From the NCBI GenBank assembly GCA_963848195.1, contig CAWKCY010000005.1, positions 124,001-188,000 on the forward strand: a stretch of DNA of 64,000 nt. The letters run 5' to 3'. A model generated the notes under the pieces. The model was not told where the DNA came from and did not search any database. It saw nothing but the letters and a program-made list of their open reading frames with translations. Source of the DNA: CAVQBP01 sp963848195 (GTDB lineage: Bacteria; Bacteroidota; Ignavibacteria; Ignavibacteriales; Ignavibacteriaceae). Within the stretch, counting starts at the first letter, position 1. Every line of letters begins with the position of its first letter. A program made the position numbers and the translations under genes. Below are positions 18,577 through 28,434 of this stretch, piece after piece.

Positions 18577-19164
18577 ATGCCAGAAAGTACAAAAATTATT
18601 GATACCACTGCTAATCCTGCCCCGCTTGGATTATTAGGATTTGGTATGACTACTGTACTCCTTAATCTCGCCAATGCTGGTATTTTTAGTTTGGGAAGTA
18701 TGATTTTAGCTATGGGGTTGTTCTATGGTGGATTGGCTCAAATTTTTGCCGGCTGGATGGAATGGAAAAAAGGGAATACATTCGGGTTAACTGCTTTTTT
18801 GTCTTATGGTTTGTTCTGGGAAACATTAGTATTTCTAATTCTAATGCCTAAATGGGGCTGGTTTAATGCTGCCTCTGAAGGTGGTATGGTAGCATATTTA
18901 TTTATGTGGGGACTTTTTACATTTTTCATGTGGATAGCTACATTAAAGCACAATAAAGCACTCCAGGTAGTTTTTTTCACTTTATTTATATTATTCTGGT
19001 TATTAGCGCTTGGTGATGCTACAGGAAGTGTATTTATACATAGAATAGCAGGATGGGAAGGACTTATCTGCGGTTTTTCAGCAGTTTATTTAGCATTAGC
19101 ACAAGTTCTTAACGAAACATATGGTAAAATAGTACTAACTGTCGGTCAACCTAAAATTGTATAA
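18577..19164 (+). CDS. satP: Acetate uptake transporter, GPR1/FUN34/YaaH (SatP) family
   Basis: 195 residues with six membrane helices. The family signature NPAPLGLLGFGM near the N-terminus is decisive, supported by GLAQIFAGWMEWKKGNTFG. I chose the ATG at 18577 because AGGAGG sits at 18567-18572; the frame is open further upstream but that stretch overlaps the terminator hairpin. SatP-type proteins import acetate and succinate with protons. The acetyl-CoA synthetase gene follows after 21 bp, so import and activation of acetate are coupled. Confidence 0.93.
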   Translation: MPESTKIIDTTANPAPLGLLGFGMTTVLLNLANAGIFSLGSMILAMGLFYGGLAQIFAGWMEWKKGNTFGLTAFLSYGLFWETLVFLILMPKWGWFNAASEGGMVAYLFMWGLFTFFMWIATLKHNKALQVVFFTLFILFWLLALGDATGSVFIHRIAGWEGLICGFSAVYLALAQVLNETYGKIVLTVGQPKIV

Positions 19165-19185
19165 TTAAATAATAGGAGTAATCTT

Positions 19186-21216
19186 ATGGATAAAAAGAAT
19201 CCTGATAGCGAAGTTTCCGAATCTCAAATTGCTGTGCACTGGAAAGAAGAGAATTATTTTGAACCGAACGAAAAATTCACAGAACAAGCAAACATTAAAG
19301 ATGACAAGGTATTGGAGCGATTCAGTATGGAGAATTTTCCTGAATGCTTTAAAGAATATTCCGAATTGCTTGATTGGTATCAACCTTATTCTAAAGTTTT
19401 GGATTCAAGTAACCCGCCTTTCTATAAATGGTTTGCAGGGGGTAAACTTAACGCATGTTACAATTGCATAGATCGTCATTTACCAAAGTATAAAAATAAA
19501 ACTGCATTACATTTTGTTCCGGAATTGGAAAATGATCCTATTCAGCACATTACCTTTCAGGAGCTTTATATAAAAGTAAATGAGTTTGCAGCACTGCTAA
19601 AAGATTTTTGCGGATTAAAAGCCGGTGATACAGTAACCCTGCATATGCCTATGATACCAGAAATTGCAATAACGATGCTTGCGTGTGCCCGCATAGGTGT
19701 CATTCATTCTCAGGTATTTTCAGGTTTTTCCGGAAAGGCATGCGGAGAAAGAGTTGCTGATGCAAAGAGTAAAGTTCTTATAACAGCAGATTCATATTAT
19801 AGAAGCGGAGAGCTGCTTGATCATAAGGAGAAAGCTGATATCTCATATGATATAGCTTTGAAGGAAGGACAGAAAATCGAGAAAGTTCTTATTTGGCAGC
19901 GTCATCCCGGCAAATATTCTTCAAAAACACCACTTATTGATGGCCGTGATTTTATAGTTAATGATGTTATAAAGAAATATTATCATTCAAAGGTTGAACC
20001 TGAAAAAATGCCATCCGAAGGTACTCTGTTTATTATGTATACATCCGGTTCAACAGGCAAACCAAAAGGCGCACAGCATTCTACAGGTGGTTATATGTCT
20101 TACGTAACAGGGACATCAAAATACATACAAGATATTCATCCTGAAGATGTATATTGGTGCATGGCAGATATAGGATGGATTACAGGACATTCATACATTA
20201 TTTATGGTCCTCTTGCCTTAGCAGCTTCCTCTGTAATTTATGAAGGTGTTCCAACTTATCCAGATGCAGGGAGACCATGGCGTATTGCTGAAGAGCTGGA
20301 TGTAAATATATTTCATACTTCACCCACAGCAATTCGAGCTTTACGAAGGGTTGGACCCGATGAACCAGCTAAGTATAATTATCATTTCAAACATATGACA
20401 ACAGTAGGTGAACCTATTGAACCGGAAGTATGGAGATGGTATTATAATGTAGTAGGAAAAAAAGAAGCCGTAATTGTAGATACTTGGTGGCAGACTGAGA
20501 CAGGCGGATTCTTATGTTCAACAATACCAGGAGTACATAAAATGAAACCCGGAAGTGCGGGACCAGGAGTACCAGGGATTCACCCTATAATATTTGATGA
20601 TGAAGGGAAACCACTTCCAGCAGGGAGTGGAAAAGCCGGAAACATTTGTATCCAAAATCCATGGCCTGGTTTAATGATGACAATATGGGGAGATGATAAG
20701 AGATTTGTAAAACAATATTTTCAGCGGTATAATAAAGATCCTGAGAGTAAAAATTGGAAGGATTGGCCTTACTTTGCGGGTGATGGTGCAGTAGAAGCTC
20801 CGGACGGTTACTTTAGAATACTGGGACGAATAGATGATGTTATTAATGTTGCGGGTCATCGATTGGGTACAAAGGAACTTGAATCTGCTGCGCTAATGTG
20901 TCAGGAAGTTGGAGAAGCAGCTGTTGTTCCAGTTGCAGATCCCATTAAGGGAAAAGTTCCTCACATTTTTATTTCTCTAAAACCGGGTATTAAACCTAGT
21001 AAGGAAATCGAAAAGAAGGTAACAGATACATTGGCAAGTGAGATTGGTCCGATAGCGAAACCTGGAAAGGTATGGATAGTTTCAGATATGCCCAAAACCC
21101 GTTCGGGAAAAATTATGAGGAGAATATTATCTGCTGTTGCAAACAAACAAGATGTTGGAGACATAACAACTCTGGCAAATCCTCAGGTTGTTGAAGAGAT
21201 CAAAAATATGGCATAA
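19186..21216 (+). CDS. acs: Acetyl-CoA synthetase (AMP-forming)
   Basis: 676 residues, the usual length for Acs. It converts acetate, ATP and CoA into acetyl-CoA, AMP and pyrophosphate. The P-loop YTSGSTGKPKG (285-295), DTWWQTETGG, the hinge ILGRIDDVINVAGHRLGT and the C-terminal PKTRSGKIMRR are all present. Lys642 in the last motif is the residue that acetyltransferases modify to shut the enzyme off in other bacteria. GGAGT precedes the ATG. It lies between satP and a GNAT/Acd-type acetyltransferase, followed by acuB and acuC, which points to control by reversible acetylation. Confidence 0.97.
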   Translation: MDKKNPDSEVSESQIAVHWKEENYFEPNEKFTEQANIKDDKVLERFSMENFPECFKEYSELLDWYQPYSKVLDSSNPPFYKWFAGGKLNACYNCIDRHLPKYKNKTALHFVPELENDPIQHITFQELYIKVNEFAALLKDFCGLKAGDTVTLHMPMIPEIAITMLACARIGVIHSQVFSGFSGKACGERVADAKSKVLITADSYYRSGELLDHKEKADISYDIALKEGQKIEKVLIWQRHPGKYSSKTPLIDGRDFIVNDVIKKYYHSKVEPEKMPSEGTLFIMYTSGSTGKPKGAQHSTGGYMSYVTGTSKYIQDIHPEDVYWCMADIGWITGHSYIIYGPLALAASSVIYEGVPTYPDAGRPWRIAEELDVNIFHTSPTAIRALRRVGPDEPAKYNYHFKHMTTVGEPIEPEVWRWYYNVVGKKEAVIVDTWWQTETGGFLCSTIPGVHKMKPGSAGPGVPGIHPIIFDDEGKPLPAGSGKAGNICIQNPWPGLMMTIWGDDKRFVKQYFQRYNKDPESKNWKDWPYFAGDGAVEAPDGYFRILGRIDDVINVAGHRLGTKELESAALMCQEVGEAAVVPVADPIKGKVPHIFISLKPGIKPSKEIEKKVTDTLASEIGPIAKPGKVWIVSDMPKTRSGKIMRRILSAVANKQDVGDITTLANPQVVEEIKNMA

Positions 21217-21234
21217 TACTCTTTTTTGTTCAAG

Positions 21235-21274
21235 AGGAGGTTCATTTACTTGTTTAGAACCTCCTTTTTTTTTA
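21235..21274 (+). terminator. Intrinsic terminator after acs
   Basis: A 9-bp GC-rich stem (aggaggttc / gaacctcct) with a 13-nt loop runs directly into nine or more T residues. It sits 18 bases after the acs stop and separates acs from the acetyltransferase gene. Confidence 0.9.
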
Positions 21275-21308
21275 TATATAATTATTATATTAATGAAATT
21301 ATTAAACC

Positions 21309-23729
21309 ATGTTCCGAATTATTCCGGAAGGACTTGATTATAACGAGCACGTCTTATTAAAGAATGGGCAGGGGGTTCTTTTTAAGCCCGCTTCTATCAG
21401 TGATATACCATTAGTAGAATCATTTGTGAAACGAATATCTCAAGAGAGTTTGAGAATGCGTTTTATGGCATCGGTATCGGAAATACCGAAGAAAATTATT
21501 CAGGAGCTTTGCAGTGGTGATTTTACACAATCCGGATGCATTCTTGCTATTACAGGAGAAGATAGCGATACAAGAGTTATTGGTTTGGGTAATTATATAG
21601 CAACTGGAAATGGCAGCACAGCAGAAGTCGCATTCCTAATTGAAGATGAATATCAGGGAAGAGGGATTAGTACTCTTTTATTGGAACGTCTCGCAGGACT
21701 GGCAGCAGCAAATGGTTTTATTGAACTTGAAGCAGAGGTCCTTCCCGATAATCAGCCCATGATGAATGTATTTAAAAGTTCAGGCTTTGAAAAGCACAGA
21801 GTCTGGAGTTCAGATACTGTTCATTTTGAATTACCTGTTGATGGTGCAGCAGCATTATGGGAGAAAGCCGATTTACGTGAAAAAATAGCTGTTGCAAACT
21901 CGCTTGTCCCATTACTTCGACCAAAGGCTATTGCAGTAGTTGGTGCTTCAAGAGATTCTTCATCAATAGGAAATATGATCTTTAGAAATATACTAGCGGC
22001 AAATTTTAATGGAACGGTCTATCCCATAAATCCTCAAGCAATTTCTGTAAATGGAATTAAAGCTTATTCCTCAGCAGGAGAGCTTCCGGAATCTGTTGAT
22101 CTTGCTGTTATAGCTGTACCTGCCGAAAAAGTTTTTGATGTAGTTGAAGAATTAATTCAAACAGGAGTTAAAGGGTTTGTTGTTGTTTCTGCCGGTTTTG
22201 CAGATGCGGGTCCGGAAGGAATCAATAGACAAAAAAAACTTGTAGATTTAGTACGGGCTCATGGGGCGAGGCTTTTAGGACCCAGCTGTTTAGGATTAAT
22301 GAATACAGATCCTGAAGTAAGATTGAATGCTAGTCTAGCTCCTAAAATAATGTCTCCAGGTCAAACAGGATTTTTTTCTCATTCAGCTGCTTTGGGGCTG
22401 GTTATACTTGATTATGCAAGAGAAAAAGGTGTGGGATTTACAAGTTTTGTATCAGCGGGTAATAGGGCAGATGTATCGGGTAATGATTTACTTCAGTATT
22501 GGGAAGAAGATCAAAATACAAAAGTAGCTATTCTATATCTTGAGACATTTGGTAATCCAAGGCGTTTTGTCAGAATCGCCCGCAGAATGACTTATAAAAA
22601 ACCGATTTTATGTGTTAAAGGAGCAAGAAGTATAGCAGGAAGAAGAACTGTAGAAGCAAAAAGCGGAACTCAAACCGTTGGTAATTTAGAAGTTGAGGCA
22701 TTATTTCAACAGACAGGGATTATACTCGCGCCCTCATTAGAAGATATTTTTGATGTTGCAGTAGTATTATCCAATCAGCCTCTACCGCGAGGCAATCGTG
22801 TTAGTATTATTGCAAATTCTTCCGGAATGGCAACATTATTTGCGGATGCTTGTGAAATGAATGATTTAATAATTGACGGTCCTGGCGTTGTTGATTTAGG
22901 TGCTTTCACCTCTCCGGAAAGTTATGAAACAGCCGTTATAGATTCACTATTAGATGATAAAGTTGATACACTTTTAATTGGATTTGCATGTGTAGGAGAC
23001 TGCAGTATTGAACCGGTAGCCGGGGCAATTCGGTCAGGAGTTAGTCAGGCAGAAGAAAAAACAAATATAAAGAAACCTGTTCTACTGTGTCTTATGGGAG
23101 CAACAGGTACAATTTCTCCGGTAGAAAACAATAGGAATAAAAATAACAAAAGAAACTTTCCCACATTTCGTTTCCCTGAATTAGCTGTTAATGCTTTAGG
23201 CAGAATTATTCGATATGTAGATTTTCGAAAACAACCTTTGGGAAAACTTATTTGGTATCAAGATGTGAAGGCGGATGAAGCACGTCGATTAATCCATACG
23301 GTCTTATCAAAAGAGTCATCTTCTAAACAACAAATTATTCAATTAGATAAAAAGGATGCTGAAGAACTTTTAAAATATTTTGGAATACAAACTATTGATA
23401 TCAACACGTTAAGTTCTAATATATGTAAGATAAAAATAAAGCCTGACCCTTTATTTGGACCGCTTCTTGAGGTTAAAGTACAGGACTCCAGAACTATTTT
23501 AAGAATAACTCCTCTAACAGATCGGGATCTTGAGGAAATTATGAGAGAGCTTCATCTTGATAAAGAAAGCGGAATTGGTCAAGTTTTAGGAAGGCTTTCT
23601 CAAATGATAGAAGAAATCCCGTGGCTTTGGAATCTTGATGTACAAGCAATAAAAGACAGTATACCTTTATTGATTCCGGATATAATGATTTCAATAAAAT
23701 CCGGCGGTGTTGAAAGACCATCTTATTAA
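21309..23729 (+). CDS. Pat-like GNAT acetyltransferase fused to a degenerate acyl-CoA synthetase
   Basis: 806 residues. Residues 20-175 are a GNAT domain with the acetyl-CoA loop EYQGRGISTLL. Residues 200-330 are a CoA-binding Rossmann domain (AIAVVGASRDSSSIG), and 350-645 the succinyl-CoA-ligase-like part (FFSHSAALGL, SAGNRADVSGNDLL). In active ADP-forming synthetases a His sits in an SHTG motif; here the aligned stretch reads AKSGTQ, with Ser452. The ATP-grasp region (655-800) is only about 150 residues and retains mainly the ends (DPLFGPLL, ITPLTDRDLEEIM). The protein is thus probably a protein lysine acetyltransferase like Pat rather than a synthetase. The neighbouring acs is the expected target. 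Confidence 0.85.
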   Translation: MFRIIPEGLDYNEHVLLKNGQGVLFKPASISDIPLVESFVKRISQESLRMRFMASVSEIPKKIIQELCSGDFTQSGCILAITGEDSDTRVIGLGNYIATGNGSTAEVAFLIEDEYQGRGISTLLLERLAGLAAANGFIELEAEVLPDNQPMMNVFKSSGFEKHRVWSSDTVHFELPVDGAAALWEKADLREKIAVANSLVPLLRPKAIAVVGASRDSSSIGNMIFRNILAANFNGTVYPINPQAISVNGIKAYSSAGELPESVDLAVIAVPAEKVFDVVEELIQTGVKGFVVVSAGFADAGPEGINRQKKLVDLVRAHGARLLGPSCLGLMNTDPEVRLNASLAPKIMSPGQTGFFSHSAALGLVILDYAREKGVGFTSFVSAGNRADVSGNDLLQYWEEDQNTKVAILYLETFGNPRRFVRIARRMTYKKPILCVKGARSIAGRRTVEAKSGTQTVGNLEVEALFQQTGIILAPSLEDIFDVAVVLSNQPLPRGNRVSIIANSSGMATLFADACEMNDLIIDGPGVVDLGAFTSPESYETAVIDSLLDDKVDTLLIGFACVGDCSIEPVAGAIRSGVSQAEEKTNIKKPVLLCLMGATGTISPVENNRNKNNKRNFPTFRFPELAVNALGRIIRYVDFRKQPLGKLIWYQDVKADEARRLIHTVLSKESSSKQQIIQLDKKDAEELLKYFGIQTIDINTLSSNICKIKIKPDPLFGPLLEVKVQDSRTILRITPLTDRDLEEIMRELHLDKESGIGQVLGRLSQMIEEIPWLWNLDVQAIKDSIPLLIPDIMISIKSGGVERPSY

Positions 23730-23860
23730 AAATTTTATTCATACTAAATAGAATGTAATATTTTAATATCATTTTCAATCTCTTTATTATTAAAATGTTT
23801 GGGAGTAAAATTAATTTAAATATTTATTATTGATTTTATAATTAAAAAGACAGGGAAAAA

Positions 23861-24490
23861 ATGATTATTAAAGAAATAATGAAATCTAACCTCACTTCAA
23901 TTTCACAAGATACAAAATTAAGTGAAGCATACGGTATAATGCAGAGAAATAGCATCCGTCATCTACCGGTAGTTGAAAATAAAAAGTTAGTAGGAATAGT
24001 TACCGATAGAGATCTGCGTTTATCAACCAGCAGACTAGCAACACACCCTTTTGACCCGGAGGCTGCTGTTCAAAATATAATGAGCCATCCAGTGAAAACT
24101 GTGCATCCTTCAGACCCAATAGAATCAGCAGCGGAGCAAATGAGAGAGCTACGTATTGGTTGTCTACCTGTAGTAGAAGATATGGAATTAGTAGGAATAG
24201 TAACAATAACTGACATGCTTGATGCTTTACTTTTATTGACCGGAGTGTATCAGCCATCCGGACGGCTGGATGTTAGATTATCGAATCGTTCAGGTGAATT
24301 TGCAAGATTAGCTTCAGTACTTGCAGAACGTAAGGTAAACATTTATTCAATTCTTACATATCCTGAAAAAGATAAAACAATTCGATTAGTTTTAAGAGTT
24401 GGAACTATTGAAATGAGAGTCCTTGCCGAAGCTATTTGCAATTCCGGTTTTGAAGTAATTTGGCCTATTCAAATATCATGTGTCAAATAA
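23861..24490 (+). CDS. acuB: CBS-pair and ACT domain protein, AcuB-like
   Basis: 209 residues. Two CBS motifs cover about 1-60 and 72-130 (SIRHLPVVENKKLVGIVTDRD, IGCLPVVEDMELVGIVTITD), followed by an ACT-like domain (RLDVRLSNRSGEFARLASVL). This is the domain order of Bacillus AcuB, encoded between the acetyltransferase AcuA and the deacetylase AcuC. CBS pairs usually bind adenine nucleotides, so it may report energy state to the acetylation system. It overlaps the acuC start. Confidence 0.85.
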   Translation: MIIKEIMKSNLTSISQDTKLSEAYGIMQRNSIRHLPVVENKKLVGIVTDRDLRLSTSRLATHPFDPEAAVQNIMSHPVKTVHPSDPIESAAEQMRELRIGCLPVVEDMELVGIVTITDMLDALLLLTGVYQPSGRLDVRLSNRSGEFARLASVLAERKVNIYSILTYPEKDKTIRLVLRVGTIEMRVLAEAICNSGFEVIWPIQISCVK

Positions 24491-25611
24491 TTTATCATCC
24501 TGATTACAAGAAATATGATTTAGGGACCGGACATCCTTTTGATCCGGTGAGAGCCGAGATGGTATTTGATTTTTTAAGGCGAAAAAATTGTTTGAAGGAA
24601 CCATTGCTGCCACAGCCAGTATCTCCTGATGATCTGGAAGTTATTCATGACAGATCATATATAAATATAGTCGAAGCTGTTAGCTGCGGAGAAAACATAA
24701 AAGAAGCTGAAGATTATGGATTAGGTAATTTAGATAATCCTATTGTTAAAGGAATGGCTGAAGGAGCCCGTTTGCAGACAGGGGGAACGGTATTAGGAGC
24801 TAAACTTCTAGTCGAAAATAAAACAAAAAAAGTTTTACAAATGGGGGGAGGATTCCATCATGCTCACCGAAATCTGGCTTCGGGGTTTTGTCTATATAAT
24901 GACCTTGCACTAGCTATTAAGGTATTAGTTAAAGCGAATATGCATGTAGCTTATCTTGATCTTGATGTTCATCATGGAGATGGTGTTCAAGAAATGTTTT
25001 ATTCTGATGAAAATGTGATGACAATATCTCTTCATGAATCAGGAGAATATCTATTCCCTGGAACAGGGTGGCTGCATGAATTAGGAAGTAGTATGGGGCG
25101 GTCTTTAAAATTAAATGTACCGCTAGAGCCTTTTACCGAAGGTGATTCTTATCTAGAAATTATTAAGGGTATTGTGGATCCAGCATTAAAATGGTTTAAA
25201 CCGGATGTTCTTGTTGTTCAAAGTGGTGCTGATGCACATTTTTCAGATCCGTTAGCGGATCTTATGCTAACTACTCAAGACTTTGAAAATATTTATAGAC
25301 TTGTACTTGCTCTAGCTGATCAATACAGCGGCGGCAAAGTATTGTTTACTTTAGGCGGAGGTTATTCGATTGAAGCCACTCCGCGAATTTGGATATTACT
25401 TTATTTGATTCTCTTTGATATTGAAATACCGAAAGATCTTCCTGAGGAATGGAGAATATATTGGCAAAAAAAAATCAATAAAGAGATACCTGTGCTTTTA
25501 CATGATCCTGTACATCCTTATCAATCGATACCTAGAAGAGTAGAAATAGAAAAACATAATCGTGAATTGATTCAAAGATTAATGGATGCCGTTGCTCCAT
25601 ACTGGCTCTAA
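24478..25611 (+). CDS. acuC: AcuC-like class I histone-deacetylase-family lysine deacetylase
   Basis: 377 residues from the ATG at 24478, which lies inside the last codons of acuB; a TTG at 24460 is possible but less likely. The zinc-site motifs of class I deacetylases are intact: GGGFHHAHRNLASGFCLYND, YLDLDVHHGDGVQ and the DAHFSDPLA segment. In Bacillus AcuC removes the acetyl group from Acs and so reactivates it. With acs, the Pat-like protein and AcuB next door, the same cycle is likely here. Confidence 0.93.
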   Translation: MCQIIYHPDYKKYDLGTGHPFDPVRAEMVFDFLRRKNCLKEPLLPQPVSPDDLEVIHDRSYINIVEAVSCGENIKEAEDYGLGNLDNPIVKGMAEGARLQTGGTVLGAKLLVENKTKKVLQMGGGFHHAHRNLASGFCLYNDLALAIKVLVKANMHVAYLDLDVHHGDGVQEMFYSDENVMTISLHESGEYLFPGTGWLHELGSSMGRSLKLNVPLEPFTEGDSYLEIIKGIVDPALKWFKPDVLVVQSGADAHFSDPLADLMLTTQDFENIYRLVLALADQYSGGKVLFTLGGGYSIEATPRIWILLYLILFDIEIPKDLPEEWRIYWQKKINKEIPVLLHDPVHPYQSIPRRVEIEKHNRELIQRLMDAVAPYWL

Positions 25612-25700
25612 TTTATTTTTTATGGAAACCATATTGTGTAATGAAAATTTCAATTTACTAATTGAACTTAAATATTTTAACTCATTTGAAAAGTCTTATT

Positions 25701-26249
25701 ATGAATGAACGTATTTATAGCCAAAAAATTACTAAGCTTCGTTCTCAGGAGAGAATAGAATTAATAGAAGTTAATAAGGTAATTGAGATATCGCTCGATA
25801 ATATCAATTTAAAAAATGTTTTGGATATTGGAACAGGAAGCGGACTATTTGGGGAAGCTTTCGCTTTAAATGGATTAAAGACATATGGAATTGACATAAA
25901 TCAAGAAATGATTGAAGCTGTGAAAGAATATGTTCCGGAGGGAGAATTTTTACTTGCTCCTGCTGAATCAATCCCATATCCAGATCATTTCTTTGATTTA
26001 GTTTTTTTAGGACATATTCTTCATGAAGCTGATGATAATTTTAAAGTAATTCAAGAGGCAAAGAGAGTTGCGAAGCAAAGGATTGTAATTTTAGAATGGC
26101 CTTATATAACAGAAGAAATTGGCCCTCCAATAGAGCATAGAATAAGTTTAGAACGAATTTCGGAATTAATTCAAAACGCTGATTTAAGAAATATAGAAAA
26201 TTTTCAGCTTCAACATATGGTTTTAATCAGAATTGATATTAAGAATTAA
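25701..26249 (+). CDS. Class I SAM-dependent methyltransferase
   Basis: 182 residues from the ATG at 25701 (an upstream TTG at 25662 is less likely). Motif I is VLDIGTGSGLFGEAF, followed by the acidic strand YGIDINQEMIEAV and the motif LVFLGHILHEADD. It is a UbiE/Methyltransf_11-type small-molecule methylase by fold; the substrate is unknown. It closes the plus-strand acetate block, 89 bp after acuC. Confidence 0.8.
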   Translation: MNERIYSQKITKLRSQERIELIEVNKVIEISLDNINLKNVLDIGTGSGLFGEAFALNGLKTYGIDINQEMIEAVKEYVPEGEFLLAPAESIPYPDHFFDLVFLGHILHEADDNFKVIQEAKRVAKQRIVILEWPYITEEIGPPIEHRISLERISELIQNADLRNIENFQLQHMVLIRIDIKN

Positions 26250-26292
26250 TTTACATTATTTTTCTATTATTTTAATTTTGTTGAGTAAAAAG

Positions 26293-26325
26293 AACCGATA
26301 CTACCTTTGGAGGATAGTATCGGTT
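26293..26325. terminator. Bidirectional terminator between convergent genes
   Basis: A perfect 11-bp stem (aaccgatacta / tagtatcggtt) with an 11-nt loop lies between the stop of the methyltransferase (+) and that of glnA (-). On the minus strand it is followed by ctttttactc. Confidence 0.85.
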
Positions 26326-26344
26326 TAACTAAAATATGAATTAT

Positions 26345-27778
26345 CTATACATCATAATACATAGTAAATTCAAAAGGATGGGGTTGTAATGACATCGGTT
26401 TGATTTCTTTATCAATTTTATACTTTATCCATGTTTCAATAACATCCTCAGTAAATACATCACCTTTTAATAAAAATTCATGATCTTCCGATAAATTCTT
26501 TAAAGCCTCGTTTAAACTGCCGGGAGTTGAAGGAACGTTGACTAATTCTTCCGGTTTCATATCATAAATATCCTTATCCAAAGGATCACCCGGATCAATT
26601 CTATTAATAATACCATCTAATCCGGCCATCAGCATTGCAGAGAAGGCTAAATATGGATTGCATGATGGATCAGGACATCTGAATTCAACGCGTTTTGCTT
26701 TTGGACTTGCAGAATACATCGGGATTCTTATGGAAGCACTTCTGTTTCTTTGTGAATAGGCAAGGTTTACGGGAGCTTCAAAACCAGGGACTAATCTTTT
26801 ATATGAATTGGTAGTTGGATTTGTAAATGCAAGAAGAGAGTTAGCATGTTTTAAAAGTCCGCCGATAAAGTAAAGTGCAAGTTCACTTAACCCTGCATAA
26901 CCTGAACCTGCGAATAAAGGTTTTCCACCTTTCCATAAACTTGTATGAACATGCATACCGCTGCCATTATCTCCGAAAATTGGTTTAGGCATGTATGTGA
27001 CGGATCTATTATTTTTTTTAGCTGTATTCTTAACAATATATTTAAAAAGTAAAAGTTGATCCGATGCTTTGAGTATAGGCTGAAACCTTAAATCGATTTC
27101 ACACTGTCCACCGCTAGCAACTTCATGATGCTGAGCTTCTACATCAACACCCGCAGCAATTAAATTAGAAACCATTTCATTTCTTAAATTCATTAAAGAA
27201 TCAGTGGGGGGCACCGGAAAATATCCTTCTTTATATCTTGGCTTATAACCTAAATTAGGTGTTTCTTCTCTACCGCTATTCCATTTTCCTTCGATAGAAT
27301 CGACATAGTAGAAACTACTATTTGGCTGGGAATCAAATCTCACATCATCAAAAACAAAGAACTCGGCTTCAGGACCAAAATAGGCTGTATCAGCGATACC
27401 GGTAGAGTTCAAATAAGCTGCAGCTTTTTGAGCAATATTCCTGGGGCATCTGGAATATTTTTCCTTAGTTGCAGGTTCATAAACATCACAAATTAAACTT
27501 ATGGTAGGCTGATCGATAAAGGGATCGACAAACATAGTGCTTGAATCAGGAATAATAAGCATATCAGATTCATTTATACTTTTCCATCCACGGATTGAAG
27601 AACCGTCAAAACCGAAGCCATCTTCAAAGGATCCTTTGTCCAATTGAGTAGAAGGAACGGTAAAATGCTGCCATTGACCTGGAAAATCCATAAATTTTAA
27701 ATCAATAAATTTAATCTTGTTTGATTGAACAAATTTTAATACCTGTTCAACTGCGGACGGGGATGTTGATTTTGCCAT
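26345..27778 (-). CDS. glnA: Glutamine synthetase, type I
   Basis: 477 residues. It joins ammonia to glutamate using ATP. GFDGSSIRGW (56-65), the metal-site region PEAEFFVFDD, the ATP-binding block FGDNGSGMHVHTSLW and NRSASIRIP are present. Tyr405 in DIYDMKPEE sits at the position of the adenylylation site of enterobacterial GlnA, so covalent control is possible though no glnE is in the window. The Lrp-type regulator gene ends 30 bp upstream on the same strand, suggesting one transcript. Confidence 0.97.
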   Translation of the reverse strand: MAKSTSPSAVEQVLKFVQSNKIKFIDLKFMDFPGQWQHFTVPSTQLDKGSFEDGFGFDGSSIRGWKSINESDMLIIPDSSTMFVDPFIDQPTISLICDVYEPATKEKYSRCPRNIAQKAAAYLNSTGIADTAYFGPEAEFFVFDDVRFDSQPNSSFYYVDSIEGKWNSGREETPNLGYKPRYKEGYFPVPPTDSLMNLRNEMVSNLIAAGVDVEAQHHEVASGGQCEIDLRFQPILKASDQLLLFKYIVKNTAKKNNRSVTYMPKPIFGDNGSGMHVHTSLWKGGKPLFAGSGYAGLSELALYFIGGLLKHANSLLAFTNPTTNSYKRLVPGFEAPVNLAYSQRNRSASIRIPMYSASPKAKRVEFRCPDPSCNPYLAFSAMLMAGLDGIINRIDPGDPLDKDIYDMKPEELVNVPSTPGSLNEALKNLSEDHEFLLKGDVFTEDVIETWIKYKIDKEIKPMSLQPHPFEFTMYYDV

Positions 27779-27808
27779 TACTATTTCCTTTATAAATTAG
27801 TGAAATAA

Positions 27809-28255
27809 TTAAATATCTATGACCGTTGTTTCCTTTATAGTAGAGAGTACAAAAGTGGTTTTAGTTGACATAACACCTGGCCATGACTGAATATCACCTA
27901 ATAATTTTTCTAGGGCTTCACTATTTTTTACAACAGTTTTTAATAGATGAGAGCCTTCACCTAAGACAGAATGACATTCGACAATTTGTGGTATTTTTTC
28001 AACTCGTGTAATTAATCCTTTATAATGTTTTGACGATTCCATCATAACAAGAATATAAACCATTATATCATAACCAAACGCTTTTTTATTTAATTTGGTA
28101 TAGTATCCTTCTATCACACCTCTTTCTTCAAGTTTATGTAATCTGTCGCTTATTGAAGGAATTGATAAACCAACGACTTCGGCTAGTTCATTTCTTTTAG
28201 TTCGACCTCTCTGTTGTAATATATTAAGTATTTTAATATCTAAATCATCAAGCAT
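27809..28255 (-). CDS. Lrp/AsnC-family transcriptional regulator
   Basis: 148 residues from the second ATG at 28255, preferred because AGGA lies 8 bases before it; an ATG at 28267 is also open. An N-terminal winged helix-turn-helix (LDIKILNILQQRGRTKRNELAEVVG) is followed by a RAM ligand domain (PQIVECHSVLGEGSHLLK). Such proteins respond to amino acids. It is probably co-transcribed with glnA and may regulate it in response to glutamine or another amino acid, which is inference. Confidence 0.92.
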   Translation of the reverse strand: MLDDLDIKILNILQQRGRTKRNELAEVVGLSIPSISDRLHKLEERGVIEGYYTKLNKKAFGYDIMVYILVMMESSKHYKGLITRVEKIPQIVECHSVLGEGSHLLKTVVKNSEALEKLLGDIQSWPGVMSTKTTFVLSTIKETTVIDI

Positions 28256-28434
28256 AAATATCCTCATTTTATAAGGGACTTAATTTTATTAGATTCAAAT
28301 ATAAAGTTGCAAAATAATTAAATCAAGATAATTTATTAAATTATTTAAAAAATTAGGGCTTAAACTTTATTTTTTTAAGCACTTATGCTATAATTTCCTT
28401 ATTTTATATAAAATTCTTGGATTTAGAGAGATTT

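Noticed and set aside
21309..23729. ADP-forming acetyl-CoA synthetase
   Set aside because: Catalytic His replaced and ATP-grasp reduced; the GNAT domain looks like the active part.
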